Source: DLAJ01 sp964655525
GTDB lineage: Bacteria; Bacillota; Clostridia; Lachnospirales; Lachnospiraceae
Direction of reading: 5' to 3'
Assembly: GCA_964655525.1 (NCBI GenBank)
Contig: CAZZNE010000001.1
Coordinates: 186,001-250,000, forward strand
DNA: 64,000 nt
In this document: piece by piece, positions 9,249 to 17,611 of the stretch
How the letters are laid out: the number at the start of each line of letters is the position of its first letter
Position numbering within the stretch: the stretch's first letter is position 1
The notes under the pieces: generated by a model
Database searches by the model: none
Seen by the model: the letters and a program-made list of their open reading frames with translations, nothing else
What the model was told of the DNA's origin: nothing
Made by a program: the position numbers and the translations under genes

Positions 9249-10860
9249 TGAAAAAAGGGATATCATATATGCAGTGATCTTTGCAGTGTTTTTTTCGGTG
9301 GCGATGATATTTGGGGCGCAGCTTGAACAGCAGGGAAATGTTCGCTTTACTTCTGCCGGAACATGGGTGGGGATCGCGATATTATTTGTCTGTTCCGCCC
9401 CTGCGGTATGGGGACTGTTTTATCTGATGCGCCTTTATGATAAGAGGTCAGGAGCCTGTAAGCCGTTTGACGCAAGTAGGAAACAAAGCACGGAATTCTG
9501 GATGTTTACAGTATTACTGTTGTTATGCTGGCTGCCATATTTTCTCTCATCTTATCCGGGGTATTTTCTTTATGATGCGCAGATCGAATTGAATATGATC
9601 CTGACTGCGGAATATTCGACCCATCATCCGCTGGCGCATGTATTATTGGTCGGAGGAGTGGTGAAAATAGTTCAGAAGATCACCGGGAGTTATAATGCCG
9701 GGATTGCGGTGTATGTAGTATGCCAGGCTGTTTTTGCCGCAATGTGCTTCAGTTTTCTGTTCTGTAGGATGAAGCGGTGGGGTGTTCAGCGCTGGATCCT
9801 TGTTATTGGAAGAATTTATGTATGTATATTTCCGGTTGTTCCCATGTACGTGCTATGCACGACAAAAGATGTGCTTTTTACGCTGTTTTTGTTGTTATTT
9901 CTTGTCAATGTGATCGAACTGGCAGAATTCCATATCGGAAGATGCATTGCATTGATATTAAACGGAACGATGATGCTTCTTATGAGGAAGAACGGAGTCT
10001 ATGCACTGGTGTTGGCAATCCCGTTTCTGATCGTGGCAGTGCGCAGTGAGCGGAAAAAAATGACATTCTCTTTGCTTGCGGTGTTAGCGGCTTATCTGGT
10101 ATGCTCTCTGGGATTAAAAGGGCTGACGAATGCCGATGATCACGAAAAACAGGAAATTCTGACGATTCCCATTCAGCAGCTTGCAAGAGTTTACAATTAT
10201 GAGCGGGAAGCGTTCAGCGAAGAGCAGGCAGAGGCGCTTTATCAGTTTTTAACAGAGGAGGCTCTGCTCAAGTACCGGGCGGTGTTGTCCGATCCTGTAA
10301 AAGTGGCTTTTAACAGCCAGTCATATGAGGAAGAAAGCGGAACATTTTGGAAGCTGTGGTTTCAGATGGGGGCGAAAAAGCCGGCGTCTTATCTGAATGC
10401 TTTTTTGGCAAATAATTGTGGATTCTGGTATCCCTATGCATCGCTCAATTGCTATCAGGGGAATCAGGTGAATACGTTTGTATATGAGGACAGTTCCTAT
10501 TTTGGATATGAGACGGAGCCTCCGGGAGAACGCAGGAGCCTGCTTCCGGCATTGGACCGATTCGTGCGAAGACTGTCCTTGGAAATTTCATGGCAGAGGA
10601 TACCGGGAATAAGGGTGTTGTTCCATCCTGCATGGTATTTCTGGATTTTTTTCTTCGGAATAGAGGAACATCTTTTAAGGAGGCGTTATCGGAGAGTGAT
10701 CTACGCACTGCCGGTATGTCTGCTGTTTTTAACCGTTCTGCTGGGACCTGCGGTGCTTGTCAGATATGTGTTACAATTTTATTTCGGATTTCCGCTGTTG
10801 CTTGCGTTTTTGTTTGCGGGCAGAAAGGATGATTGCAGAGAGGACTATGAAACGGGTTGA
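9226..10860 (+). CDS. DUF6020-like polytopic membrane protein
   Basis: 544 aa from GTG 9226, overlapping the preceding GT2 by 23 bases. About nine hydrophobic segments lie in residues 12-295 and two or three near 455-535. The segment LSSYPGYFLYDAQIELNMIL...THHPLAHVLL is the conserved early loop I associate with the DUF6020 group of GT-C-like proteins in Firmicute glycan loci. The product at 37.4 kb has the matching FPGALSHDARMQIGYY...SSHHPPFHTYVLG. The acidic and histidine residues in that loop are likely catalytic or donor-binding by analogy with GT-C enzymes. The actual sugar is unknown. Family assignment is from memory of the pattern and should be read as moderate. Confidence 0.72.
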   Translation: MEKKRGISEKRDIIYAVIFAVFFSVAMIFGAQLEQQGNVRFTSAGTWVGIAILFVCSAPAVWGLFYLMRLYDKRSGACKPFDASRKQSTEFWMFTVLLLLCWLPYFLSSYPGYFLYDAQIELNMILTAEYSTHHPLAHVLLVGGVVKIVQKITGSYNAGIAVYVVCQAVFAAMCFSFLFCRMKRWGVQRWILVIGRIYVCIFPVVPMYVLCTTKDVLFTLFLLLFLVNVIELAEFHIGRCIALILNGTMMLLMRKNGVYALVLAIPFLIVAVRSERKKMTFSLLAVLAAYLVCSLGLKGLTNADDHEKQEILTIPIQQLARVYNYEREAFSEEQAEALYQFLTEEALLKYRAVLSDPVKVAFNSQSYEEESGTFWKLWFQMGAKKPASYLNAFLANNCGFWYPYASLNCYQGNQVNTFVYEDSSYFGYETEPPGERRSLLPALDRFVRRLSLEISWQRIPGIRVLFHPAWYFWIFFFGIEEHLLRRRYRRVIYALPVCLLFLTVLLGPAVLVRYVLQFYFGFPLLLAFLFAGRKDDCREDYETG

Positions 10861-13375
10861 TAAGAAAGCGTTTTTACAATATGTAAGATTACGGATCGTG
10901 TTAGTGACAATGATGGTCATATTATGCCTAATGATATGGCCATTTCAGTACTTTTATCATTCTTCCTACTCTGTATATGGAGAAACGGAACCATCTTATA
11001 CAGGAAATGTAACGATGGAAGAAATCGTGCTTCAGGAGTTTGTGCCGAAAGAACATCATATTCGCGATGTAAGCGTCTCCTGCAGGGTGGATGATGTGCA
11101 TTACATGGATCGGGTGTTTGTGACTCTGTATGATGCAGAGTATAGTATTATATATCAGGAGGTCCTGCAGTTTTCCGATATTCGGATCAGAGATGGGATC
11201 AGAATAGTGCCGGAAATTGATGTGACGCCCGGAGAGACCTATTATTTGGGTTTTAATGTCCATTTTGACAGTGTCGGCACGCTGCAGATTGCCTATGCGG
11301 ACCAGGGTTTCCTTCAGATAGAGGAATGCGGATTTCTTGCGTATGCAGGCACAGTCTATGAAAATCAGGCAATCCTGGTCCAATTTCATTATACGGCACC
11401 GTATTCTGCGGGATTGCGCATTTTGTGTATCATGGGTGTGCTTACCTGCGGGGTTCTGCTGTATGTGGTGATTTTCTGGCTGATGGAGTTTTTGAAGAGG
11501 AAAAAGCGGATGCCACAGGCAGCGATAGGATGTCTTGCAGGACTGATTTTGGCGGGAGTGCTTTTTGTCGGATTCTGTTTCTATCAATTATGTGTTGTAA
11601 GGTATTTTGGCGGAGAAATCTGGGATAGGATCGTATATGCTGCGGCCTGTCTGATCATGCTGTGTCTTCTTTGGTACGCTTTTTATAAGGGGATCAGATG
11701 GATCCGGCATATGCAAAAAGGTCAGGAGCTGTCTTTAGAAAAGCTCATAAAGAGGAACAAAAAAATATGGATCGACTATTTGCAGGTGGTGTGCCTTACA
11801 GGACTCTTTTATGAAGGAGTCGCATATGTGAACGCATCTGTCCAATGGAAGCAGGATATCGCAAGAAATATGGTATATATGCTGTTTGGACTGTTTGTGC
11901 TTCTGACGCTTAAACTCCGCGAGGCGGTCAATCTTTTTTCCGGTCTTTGGATATTGGCTCTGATTCCGGCCGGCATTTTCTACTGCCGGCTGGCGGGAGA
12001 GGATGCGCATGCCGTGGAAGCGGCGCGGATTCTCGTTTTAGCAGTGGGTTTGTGGGGGATCGTGCTGATCCATACATTGCGAAATTTCAAAAAATTGCGG
12101 GAACAAAAGCTGAATATCCCATTGGCGGTATGTTTTGTACTGATGTGCGTGTTCATGCTGATCAACAGCTTTGGAAAGGCATGGCCGTTTTTTATGGCAG
12201 TTACATTTACTCTGTTTTATCTGCAGAGCTATACGGAGGAAGAGAAAGACCGGATTGTTCACAATATGATCAATGCGTTACTTACGCATTTCGGGCTGAT
12301 GATTGTTCTGTGCTGTCTGCATAGACCCTATCATTATTATCGCTTTAATCGTTATCCGATGTGGTTTCATACAGTTGCCAGTACGGGTATTTATCTATCC
12401 GTCGTGGCAGCGGCGGCTCTGCTCCGCCTGTTTTTGGCAATCAGGGATTCCGGTTATGTTTTTCGGAAAGCATGGAAAGAATGGATAGGGAATAGCGTGG
12501 TGCTTGCCTACATTGCACTGGCAATGCCGAGAACGGCGATCGTGGCGGTTTTGGGGTTGGGAATCGCGCTGGCGATCGCGGCGGCCATTGTATATCGGCC
12601 CAGGATTCGGTATTATATGCAGATTGCCGGAATGCTTGTGCTGTCTCTGGTGTTAAGCATACCGGTGATTTATACGATGACAAGATGTGTTCCGGCGATC
12701 GTGGCCAAGCCGGTTTATCTGAATGAGGATTCTGAGAATTTTGACGAAGCCATTTGGCAGGGAGAGGCACCCGACTCGGATCGTTATATGTATTTCAGAG
12801 CGCTTGTGAGACTGTGGGCGAATCGGTTCTATGTTCCGCAGGACTTCATACAAAAGTATTTGGAGGACCGGGTGTCTGCCGATCAGCAGCTTTGTGTTTT
12901 GGCGGAGGTGGCATCCGAAGAAATGACAGGACTTACGGAGCCGTCAGTTAATGACAATATGCTTTCCGGGGGAGGAAGTACAGACCTGAATGAAATGTCA
13001 AACGGCAGGATTGCGATATTCCGGGAATATCTGAGACATCTGACGTGGAGGGGTCATGCGCAGATGGGTTACGATGGGGATTATGAGATGCCATCCGGTC
13101 ATGCGCATAATTCCTTTATTCAGAATGCGTTTGATTTTGGGATACCGGCGGGAGCGCTGTTTTTGTTGTTGATCCTGTTGATGGTCTTTTCCGCGGTTTA
13201 TCGGATCTGGACAGGACAGGAGAGAAGCGAAAAGCAGTTCATGCTGTTTTTGACAGGCTGTGTGTTTCTGCTTGTAAGTCTGACAGAATATGCATCGAAT
13301 CCTTGCATGCCGCTCTGTTTTGTAATGCTGTTTATGCTCATTACTATGCGAACATGGAAAAATGTGGTAGAATAA
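10847..13375 (+). CDS. O-antigen ligase/polymerase-like protein with large extracytoplasmic N-domain
   Basis: 842 aa from ATG 10847. Further in-frame starts at 10757 and 10829 would overlap the previous gene more, and 10847 has AGAGAGG just upstream. One N-terminal membrane segment (about 17-38) is followed by a roughly 140-residue region with beta-rich appearance, then some twelve membrane segments. Near residues 745-775 comes SGHAHNSFIQNAFDFGIPAG, the H-x-HN...Q...G..G pattern of the large periplasmic loop of WaaL/Wzy_C-type enzymes, followed by terminal membrane helices. These proteins move undecaprenyl-linked glycans onto an acceptor or polymerise repeat units outside the membrane. Ligase versus polymerase cannot be decided from sequence. 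It ends the first membrane block of the locus. Confidence 0.8.
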   Translation: MKRVDKKAFLQYVRLRIVLVTMMVILCLMIWPFQYFYHSSYSVYGETEPSYTGNVTMEEIVLQEFVPKEHHIRDVSVSCRVDDVHYMDRVFVTLYDAEYSIIYQEVLQFSDIRIRDGIRIVPEIDVTPGETYYLGFNVHFDSVGTLQIAYADQGFLQIEECGFLAYAGTVYENQAILVQFHYTAPYSAGLRILCIMGVLTCGVLLYVVIFWLMEFLKRKKRMPQAAIGCLAGLILAGVLFVGFCFYQLCVVRYFGGEIWDRIVYAAACLIMLCLLWYAFYKGIRWIRHMQKGQELSLEKLIKRNKKIWIDYLQVVCLTGLFYEGVAYVNASVQWKQDIARNMVYMLFGLFVLLTLKLREAVNLFSGLWILALIPAGIFYCRLAGEDAHAVEAARILVLAVGLWGIVLIHTLRNFKKLREQKLNIPLAVCFVLMCVFMLINSFGKAWPFFMAVTFTLFYLQSYTEEEKDRIVHNMINALLTHFGLMIVLCCLHRPYHYYRFNRYPMWFHTVASTGIYLSVVAAAALLRLFLAIRDSGYVFRKAWKEWIGNSVVLAYIALAMPRTAIVAVLGLGIALAIAAAIVYRPRIRYYMQIAGMLVLSLVLSIPVIYTMTRCVPAIVAKPVYLNEDSENFDEAIWQGEAPDSDRYMYFRALVRLWANRFYVPQDFIQKYLEDRVSADQQLCVLAEVASEEMTGLTEPSVNDNMLSGGGSTDLNEMSNGRIAIFREYLRHLTWRGHAQMGYDGDYEMPSGHAHNSFIQNAFDFGIPAGALFLLLILLMVFSAVYRIWTGQERSEKQFMLFLTGCVFLLVSLTEYASNPCMPLCFVMLFMLITMRTWKNVVE

Positions 13376-13436
13376 ATTATTGTGATTGCAATTGTGATGG
13401 GGAGAAATGGTAATCTGACAGTAATAAGGTGAAACG

Positions 13437-15323
13437 ATGAGACAAATGAAGCAGATAGAGAAAAAGATCCTGAATACAAAATTGTTGGTGCGGCGTATCG
13501 TGCTGATTATTTATGATGTGATCGCGGTGGTGTTATCGAGCTATATCCCGCTCGTCATGCGTTATGAGTTTCACATTTCGGAGATTCCGCAGGAGTTTGT
13601 TGATAACGTGGAATGGTTTCTGCCATTCGGTATCATAACGACGCTCCTTGTGTTTTATCTGTTAAGGCTTTATCACAGTCTTTGGGCGTACGCGGGTGTG
13701 ACCGAGATGCAGAACATGGTGGCGGCATGCGCGTTAAGTGCGCTCTGTCAATGTGTCGGACTGCATTTAACGAAGCATTATGTACCGAGAACCTATTATT
13801 TTATCTATCTGCTGGTATTGTTTGCGTTTACGCTCTTAAGCCGATTTTCCTATCGCTTTTTAAGAGAAGCAAGGCACCGGATGAACAACAGCAAAAACGG
13901 GACGGCGGTCATGATCATCGGTGCGGGCGATGCCGGTAATGTGATCATGAAAGAGATCATCGGCAGCCATTATTCTACGATGACGATCAAATGTGTCATT
14001 GACGACGATAAAAATAAATGGGGGCGATATGTGCAGGGCATCAAAGTGGTTGGCGGGAGAAGCGAGATCATCCGCGCGGCCAAAGAATATGAGATTGATG
14101 AGATCATCATTGCGCTGCCGTCCGTACCGAAGCACATGATCCGTGACATCATTGATATTTGTAAGGAGACGGATTGTAAGCTGCGCACGCTTCCGGGCAT
14201 GTACCAGCTTGTGAACGGGGAGGTCAATGTCAGCAAGATCCGGGATGTGGATGTGGAGGATCTGCTCGGCAGGGAACCGATCAAAGTAGATTTAGATTCG
14301 ATCCTGGAATATGTCAAGGGTAAGGTTGTACTCGTCACAGGCGGCGGCGGTTCCATCGGAAGTGAGCTGTGCCGCCAGATCGCAACACATCAGCCGAAGC
14401 AGCTCATTATCGTAGATATTTATGAGAACAGCGCCTATGACATTCAGCAGGAATTACTCGCAGCGCATCCGCGCATGAATCTGCTCGTGCTGATCGCATC
14501 CGTCCGGAATACTGCACGTATGAGCAGTATTTTTGAAACCTATCACCCCGATATTGTCTATCATGCGGCGGCGCATAAACATGTGCCGTTAATGGAGGAA
14601 AGCCCGAATGAGGCGGTAAAAAATAATGTGTTCGGGACATGGAAGACCGCGCAGGCGGCGGCGATGAACGGGGTAAAGAAATTTGTCATGATCTCGACGG
14701 ATAAGGCAGTGAACCCGACGAATGTCATGGGAGCGACCAAGCGGATCTGTGAGATGATCATTCAGACCTTTAACAGGCATTATGATACGGAATTTGTGGC
14801 GGTACGCTTCGGCAACGTGCTCGGGAGCAACGGAAGCGTGATTCCCCTGTTCAGAAAGCAGATTGAAGCGGGAGGACCGGTGACGGTGACACATCCCGAT
14901 ATTATCCGGTATTTTATGACGATACCGGAGGCGGTCTCTTTGGTGCTTCAGGCGGGAGTTTACGCGAGGGGCGGGGAGATTTTTGTGCTCGACATGGGAG
15001 AACCGGTAAAAATTCTGGATTTGGCGAAGAATCTGATCCGGTTGTCGGGCTACAAGGTGGATGAGGATATAAAGATCAAGTTTACGGGCTTACGACCGGG
15101 TGAAAAGCTGTACGAGGAGCTTCTGATGAATGAGGAGGGGATGACGGATACGGCAAACAAGCTCATTCATATCGGAAAGCCGATCGAGTTTGACGAGATG
15201 GTCTTTTTTAAGCAGCTTAAGCGTCTAAAGGATGCGGCGAATGAGGAGTCGGAGGAAATCAGAGAGCTTGTGAGGGAAATTGTACCGACCTATACGCCGA
15301 AGGAAGATGAGGAATTAGATTGA
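13437..15323 (+). CDS. pglF: PglF/CapD-like membrane-bound UDP-GlcNAc 4,6-dehydratase
   Basis: 628 aa with the standard architecture: four N-terminal membrane helices (about 15-135), a linker Rossmann-like domain (MIIGAGDAGNVIM, about 157-170) and a C-terminal SDR catalytic domain starting VLVTGGGGSIGSELCRQ near residue 300. The segments HAAAHKHVPLMEESP, STDKAVNPTNVMGATKR and RFGNVLGSNGSVIPLF identify the PglF/FlaA1/CapD family, which makes UDP-4-keto-6-deoxy-HexNAc. A PglE-type aminotransferase and a PglC-type transferase follow directly, pointing to a bacillosamine-type sugar. The last codon and stop sit inside the 12-bp hairpin of an intergenic repeat. Confidence 0.88.
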   Translation: MRQMKQIEKKILNTKLLVRRIVLIIYDVIAVVLSSYIPLVMRYEFHISEIPQEFVDNVEWFLPFGIITTLLVFYLLRLYHSLWAYAGVTEMQNMVAACALSALCQCVGLHLTKHYVPRTYYFIYLLVLFAFTLLSRFSYRFLREARHRMNNSKNGTAVMIIGAGDAGNVIMKEIIGSHYSTMTIKCVIDDDKNKWGRYVQGIKVVGGRSEIIRAAKEYEIDEIIIALPSVPKHMIRDIIDICKETDCKLRTLPGMYQLVNGEVNVSKIRDVDVEDLLGREPIKVDLDSILEYVKGKVVLVTGGGGSIGSELCRQIATHQPKQLIIVDIYENSAYDIQQELLAAHPRMNLLVLIASVRNTARMSSIFETYHPDIVYHAAAHKHVPLMEESPNEAVKNNVFGTWKTAQAAAMNGVKKFVMISTDKAVNPTNVMGATKRICEMIIQTFNRHYDTEFVAVRFGNVLGSNGSVIPLFRKQIEAGGPVTVTHPDIIRYFMTIPEAVSLVLQAGVYARGGEIFVLDMGEPVKILDLAKNLIRLSGYKVDEDIKIKFTGLRPGEKLYEELLMNEEGMTDTANKLIHIGKPIEFDEMVFFKQLKRLKDAANEESEEIRELVREIVPTYTPKEDEELD

Positions 15324-15406
15324 AAAATCAGAGATTTTTCAATCGGCAAATTTGTGCTGGCACCCAAATTCGCGGGCTGTTGGCGGCATGGAGAGTTTGT
15401 GTAGAA
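15318..15406 (+). repeat. Structured intergenic repeat, copy 1
   Basis: A perfect 12-bp hairpin at 15318-15344 (GATTGAAAAATC, loop AGA, then its complement) is followed by GGCAAATTTGTGCTGG, CACCCAAATTCGC, then TGTTGGCGGCATGGAG and TTTGTGTAGAA. Related copies sit at about 35.29 and 56.33 kb, in the same orientation and also directly after a stop codon. The core can form a second short stem (AATTTG with CAAATT). There is no U-run after either stem, so it is not a standard terminator. Confidence 0.8.
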
Positions 15407-15428
15407 TAGAGCGGGAGGTAACGGTTTT

Positions 15429-16577
15429 ATGGGCAGCAGGGAAGAGTATAAGAGAGTTTATCTGTCAAGTCCGACCATGCATGGGGACGAGCAGCGTTTT
15501 GTGCAGGAAGCATTTGATACGAACTGGATAGCGCCGCTCGGACCGAATGTGGATGCGTTTGAGCAGGAAATCTGCGCGTATACAAAAGCGGGATATGCGG
15601 CGGCCTTAGATTCAGGAACGGCGGCGATCCATCTCGCGTTAAAGCTTGCGGGTGTTCAGGAGGGCGATATTGTGTTTGCGCCGTCCCTGACATTTTCTGC
15701 GACCTGTAACCCGATTGTGTATGAGAAGGCCGTACCGGTATTCATCGACTGTGAGCCGGATACATGGAATATGTCGCCGCAGGCGCTGGAGCAGGCGTTC
15801 GGGAAATATCCGCAGGCAAAGGCGGTCATTGCCGTTTATCTGTACGGAACGCCCGCGAAGATTGATGAATTGATGGAAATCTGTAAGCGGCATAACGTAC
15901 CGTATATCGAGGATGCGGCGGAGTCGCTCGGAGCGACTTATAAAGGAAAGCAGACGGGAACATTCGGAACATTCGGAATTTATTCGTTTAATGGGAATAA
16001 GATCATAACGACGTCGGGGGGCGGTATGCTTGTTTCGGACGATCAGGAGGCAATCGCCCGCGCGCGTTTTTTTGCGACACAGGCGCGCGACAAGGCAAGG
16101 CATTACCAGCATTCACAGATCGGCTATAACTACCGCATGAGCAATATCACGGCGGGGGTCGGCAGGGGGCAGCTTTTGCATCTGGATGAGCATATTGCGC
16201 GAAAAAAAGCAATCTATGAGCATTACAAGGAGGCATTTGCGGATATTGAGGAGATTGCGATAAACCCGATGGATGTGGACGGAGAGGCAAATTACTGGCT
16301 TTCATGCATGACGATCCGGGAGGACAGCCATGTGACGCCGGATATGGTGATGGACCGGCTGGAGGAGTATAATATAGAAACACGACCAATCTGGAAACCG
16401 ATGCATTTGCAGCCTGTGTTTGCGGATTATGATTTCTTTACGCATGACGGCGGGAAAGAGAGCGTATCGCAGCATATTTTTGAGCATGGTCTCTGCCTGC
16501 CGAGCGATATTAAGAATACGCCGGAGGATATGGAGCGGATCATCGGGCTGGTACGCGAGCTGTTCGGAAAAGAGTGA
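15429..16577 (+). CDS. pglE: PglE-type UDP-4-keto sugar aminotransferase
   Basis: 382 aa DegT-family PLP enzyme. Motifs: LSSPTMHGDEQRFVQEAFDTNWIAPLGP (characteristic N-terminus of the PglE/PerA group), ALDSGTAAIHLALKLAGV, EDAAESLGATYKGK and the PLP lysine in FNGNKIITTSGGG (about residue 191). It would aminate UDP-4-keto-6-deoxy-GlcNAc from the neighbouring dehydratase to give UDP-GlcNAc-4-amine. GGGAGG at 15412-15417 serves ATG 15429. A PglD-type hexapeptide acetyltransferase normally accompanies this enzyme but is not in the window. Confidence 0.87.
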   Translation: MGSREEYKRVYLSSPTMHGDEQRFVQEAFDTNWIAPLGPNVDAFEQEICAYTKAGYAAALDSGTAAIHLALKLAGVQEGDIVFAPSLTFSATCNPIVYEKAVPVFIDCEPDTWNMSPQALEQAFGKYPQAKAVIAVYLYGTPAKIDELMEICKRHNVPYIEDAAESLGATYKGKQTGTFGTFGIYSFNGNKIITTSGGGMLVSDDQEAIARARFFATQARDKARHYQHSQIGYNYRMSNITAGVGRGQLLHLDEHIARKKAIYEHYKEAFADIEEIAINPMDVDGEANYWLSCMTIREDSHVTPDMVMDRLEEYNIETRPIWKPMHLQPVFADYDFFTHDGGKESVSQHIFEHGLCLPSDIKNTPEDMERIIGLVRELFGKE

Positions 16578-16647
16578 TCATAAATGTTGTGAACAGTGTT
16601 TCGCAACGGACGGATGGACACGAAGAAAGGAAAAAGGAGTATCGCGC

Positions 16648-17310
16648 GTGTATCGTAGAGTGGTTAAGCGACTGTTAGACATATTGCTTTCGGGATTCGG
16701 GCTTTTGGTGCTCAGTCCGGTGTATTTGATCGTGGCGGTCTTGGTGCGTGTCAAGCTCGGTTCTCCCGTGATCTTTCATCAGGAGCGGCCGGGGTACCAT
16801 GAAAAGATATTTACGCTATGTAAATTTCGGACGATGACCGATGCGCGGGATGAGCACGGCGAGCTGCTTCCTGATTCGGTGCGGCTGACAAAATTCGGCA
16901 AACTGCTTCGAAAGACGAGTCTTGACGAGCTTCCGGAGCTTTGGAATATTTTTAAGGGCGACATGAGCCTGATCGGACCGCGTCCGCTGCTTGTCTCTTA
17001 TCTGCCGTGGTATACCGAACGGGAGAAGAAGCGTCACAGCGTCCGCCCCGGACTGACGGGGTTGGCACAGGTGAGCGGCAGGAATTTTATCGAGTGGGAT
17101 AAACGGCTCGAAAAGGATGTCGAATATGTGGAACATATCAGCTTTTTGCTGGATCTGCGCATTTTATGGCGCACCGTTATGGTCGTATTTGCAAAGAGCG
17201 ACGAAGTTGCCGAGGTGACGGATGACGTGGAGGGAAATTTAGCGGAAATCCGCGCATCAAAAAATGAAGATGTTCTAAGGCTGAAAAATACGCAGCCCAA
17301 GAACATCTAA
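16648..17310 (+). CDS. pglC: PglC-type undecaprenyl-phosphate phosphoglycosyl transferase
   Basis: Small monotopic phosphoglycosyl transferase, 220 aa from GTG 16648, with GGAG at 16636-16639. The open frame extends further upstream, but that part overlaps pglE and does not look like this family. One re-entrant membrane helix lies near 8-32. The catalytic domain shows FHQERPGYHEKIFTLCKFRTM, KTSLDELPELWNI (the Asp-Glu dyad), GDMSLIGPRPLL and RPGLTGLAQVSGRN. It closely follows Campylobacter PglC, which moves phospho-diNAcBac to undecaprenyl phosphate and starts glycan assembly. The last 15 or so codons, including NEDVLRLKNTQPKNI, are encoded by the first unit of a 60-bp tandem repeat and are unlikely to matter for catalysis. 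Confidence 0.88.
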   Translation: MYRRVVKRLLDILLSGFGLLVLSPVYLIVAVLVRVKLGSPVIFHQERPGYHEKIFTLCKFRTMTDARDEHGELLPDSVRLTKFGKLLRKTSLDELPELWNIFKGDMSLIGPRPLLVSYLPWYTEREKKRHSVRPGLTGLAQVSGRNFIEWDKRLEKDVEYVEHISFLLDLRILWRTVMVVFAKSDEVAEVTDDVEGNLAEIRASKNEDVLRLKNTQPKNI

Positions 17311-17563
17311 GTCATNNNNNNNNNNNNNNNNNNNNNNNNNNNNNNNNNNNNNNNNNNNNNNNNNNNNNNNNNNNNNNNNNNNNNNNNNNNNNNNNNNNNN
17401 NNNNNNNNNNNNNNNTACGCAGCCCAAGAACATCTAAGTCATTTTTGAAAATGAAGATGTTCTAAGGCTGGAAAATACGCAGCCCAAGAACATCTAAGTC
17501 ATTTTTGAAAATGAAGATGTTCTAAGGCTGGAAAATACGCAACCTAAGAATATTTAAGTCATT
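17259..17563 (+). repeat. 60-bp tandem repeat array of nested hairpins, split by an assembly gap
   Basis: After the gap, units begin at 17416, 17476 and (degenerate) 17536; one more unit precedes the gap from about 17259. Each unit has two inverted repeats: AGATGTTCT and GGCTG pairing with CAGCC and AGAACATCT (for example 17455-17495), and TCATTTT pairing with AAAATGA. The two complete units after the gap are identical. The first unit encodes the end of the PglC-like protein. The true copy number is unknown. Confidence 0.9.
17316..17415. other. Assembly gap of 100 N
   Basis: Exactly 100 undetermined bases inside the tandem hairpin array. 100 N is a conventional placeholder, so the real distance is probably not 100 bp. 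Repeats flank both sides, which explains why the assembler could not close it. Confidence 0.97.
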
Positions 17564-17611
17564 ATGGAGTGTAACAGTGTTGTAAACGGAAGAAACAGGA
17601 GCAGGAACGGT

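Noticed and set aside
15318..15344. Rho-independent terminator after the PglF-like gene
   Set aside because: The hairpin is AT-rich and perfect but is followed by GGCAAATTTG rather than a U-run, and it belongs to a repeated element.
16420..16647. N-terminal extension of the PglC-like protein
   Set aside because: This part overlaps pglE in another frame and encodes residues foreign to the family; GTG 16648 has a good ribosome site and the expected N-terminus.
17259..17563. CRISPR-like array
   Set aside because: The 60-bp units are repeated in full, with no variable spacers between short repeats, and no cas genes are in the window.
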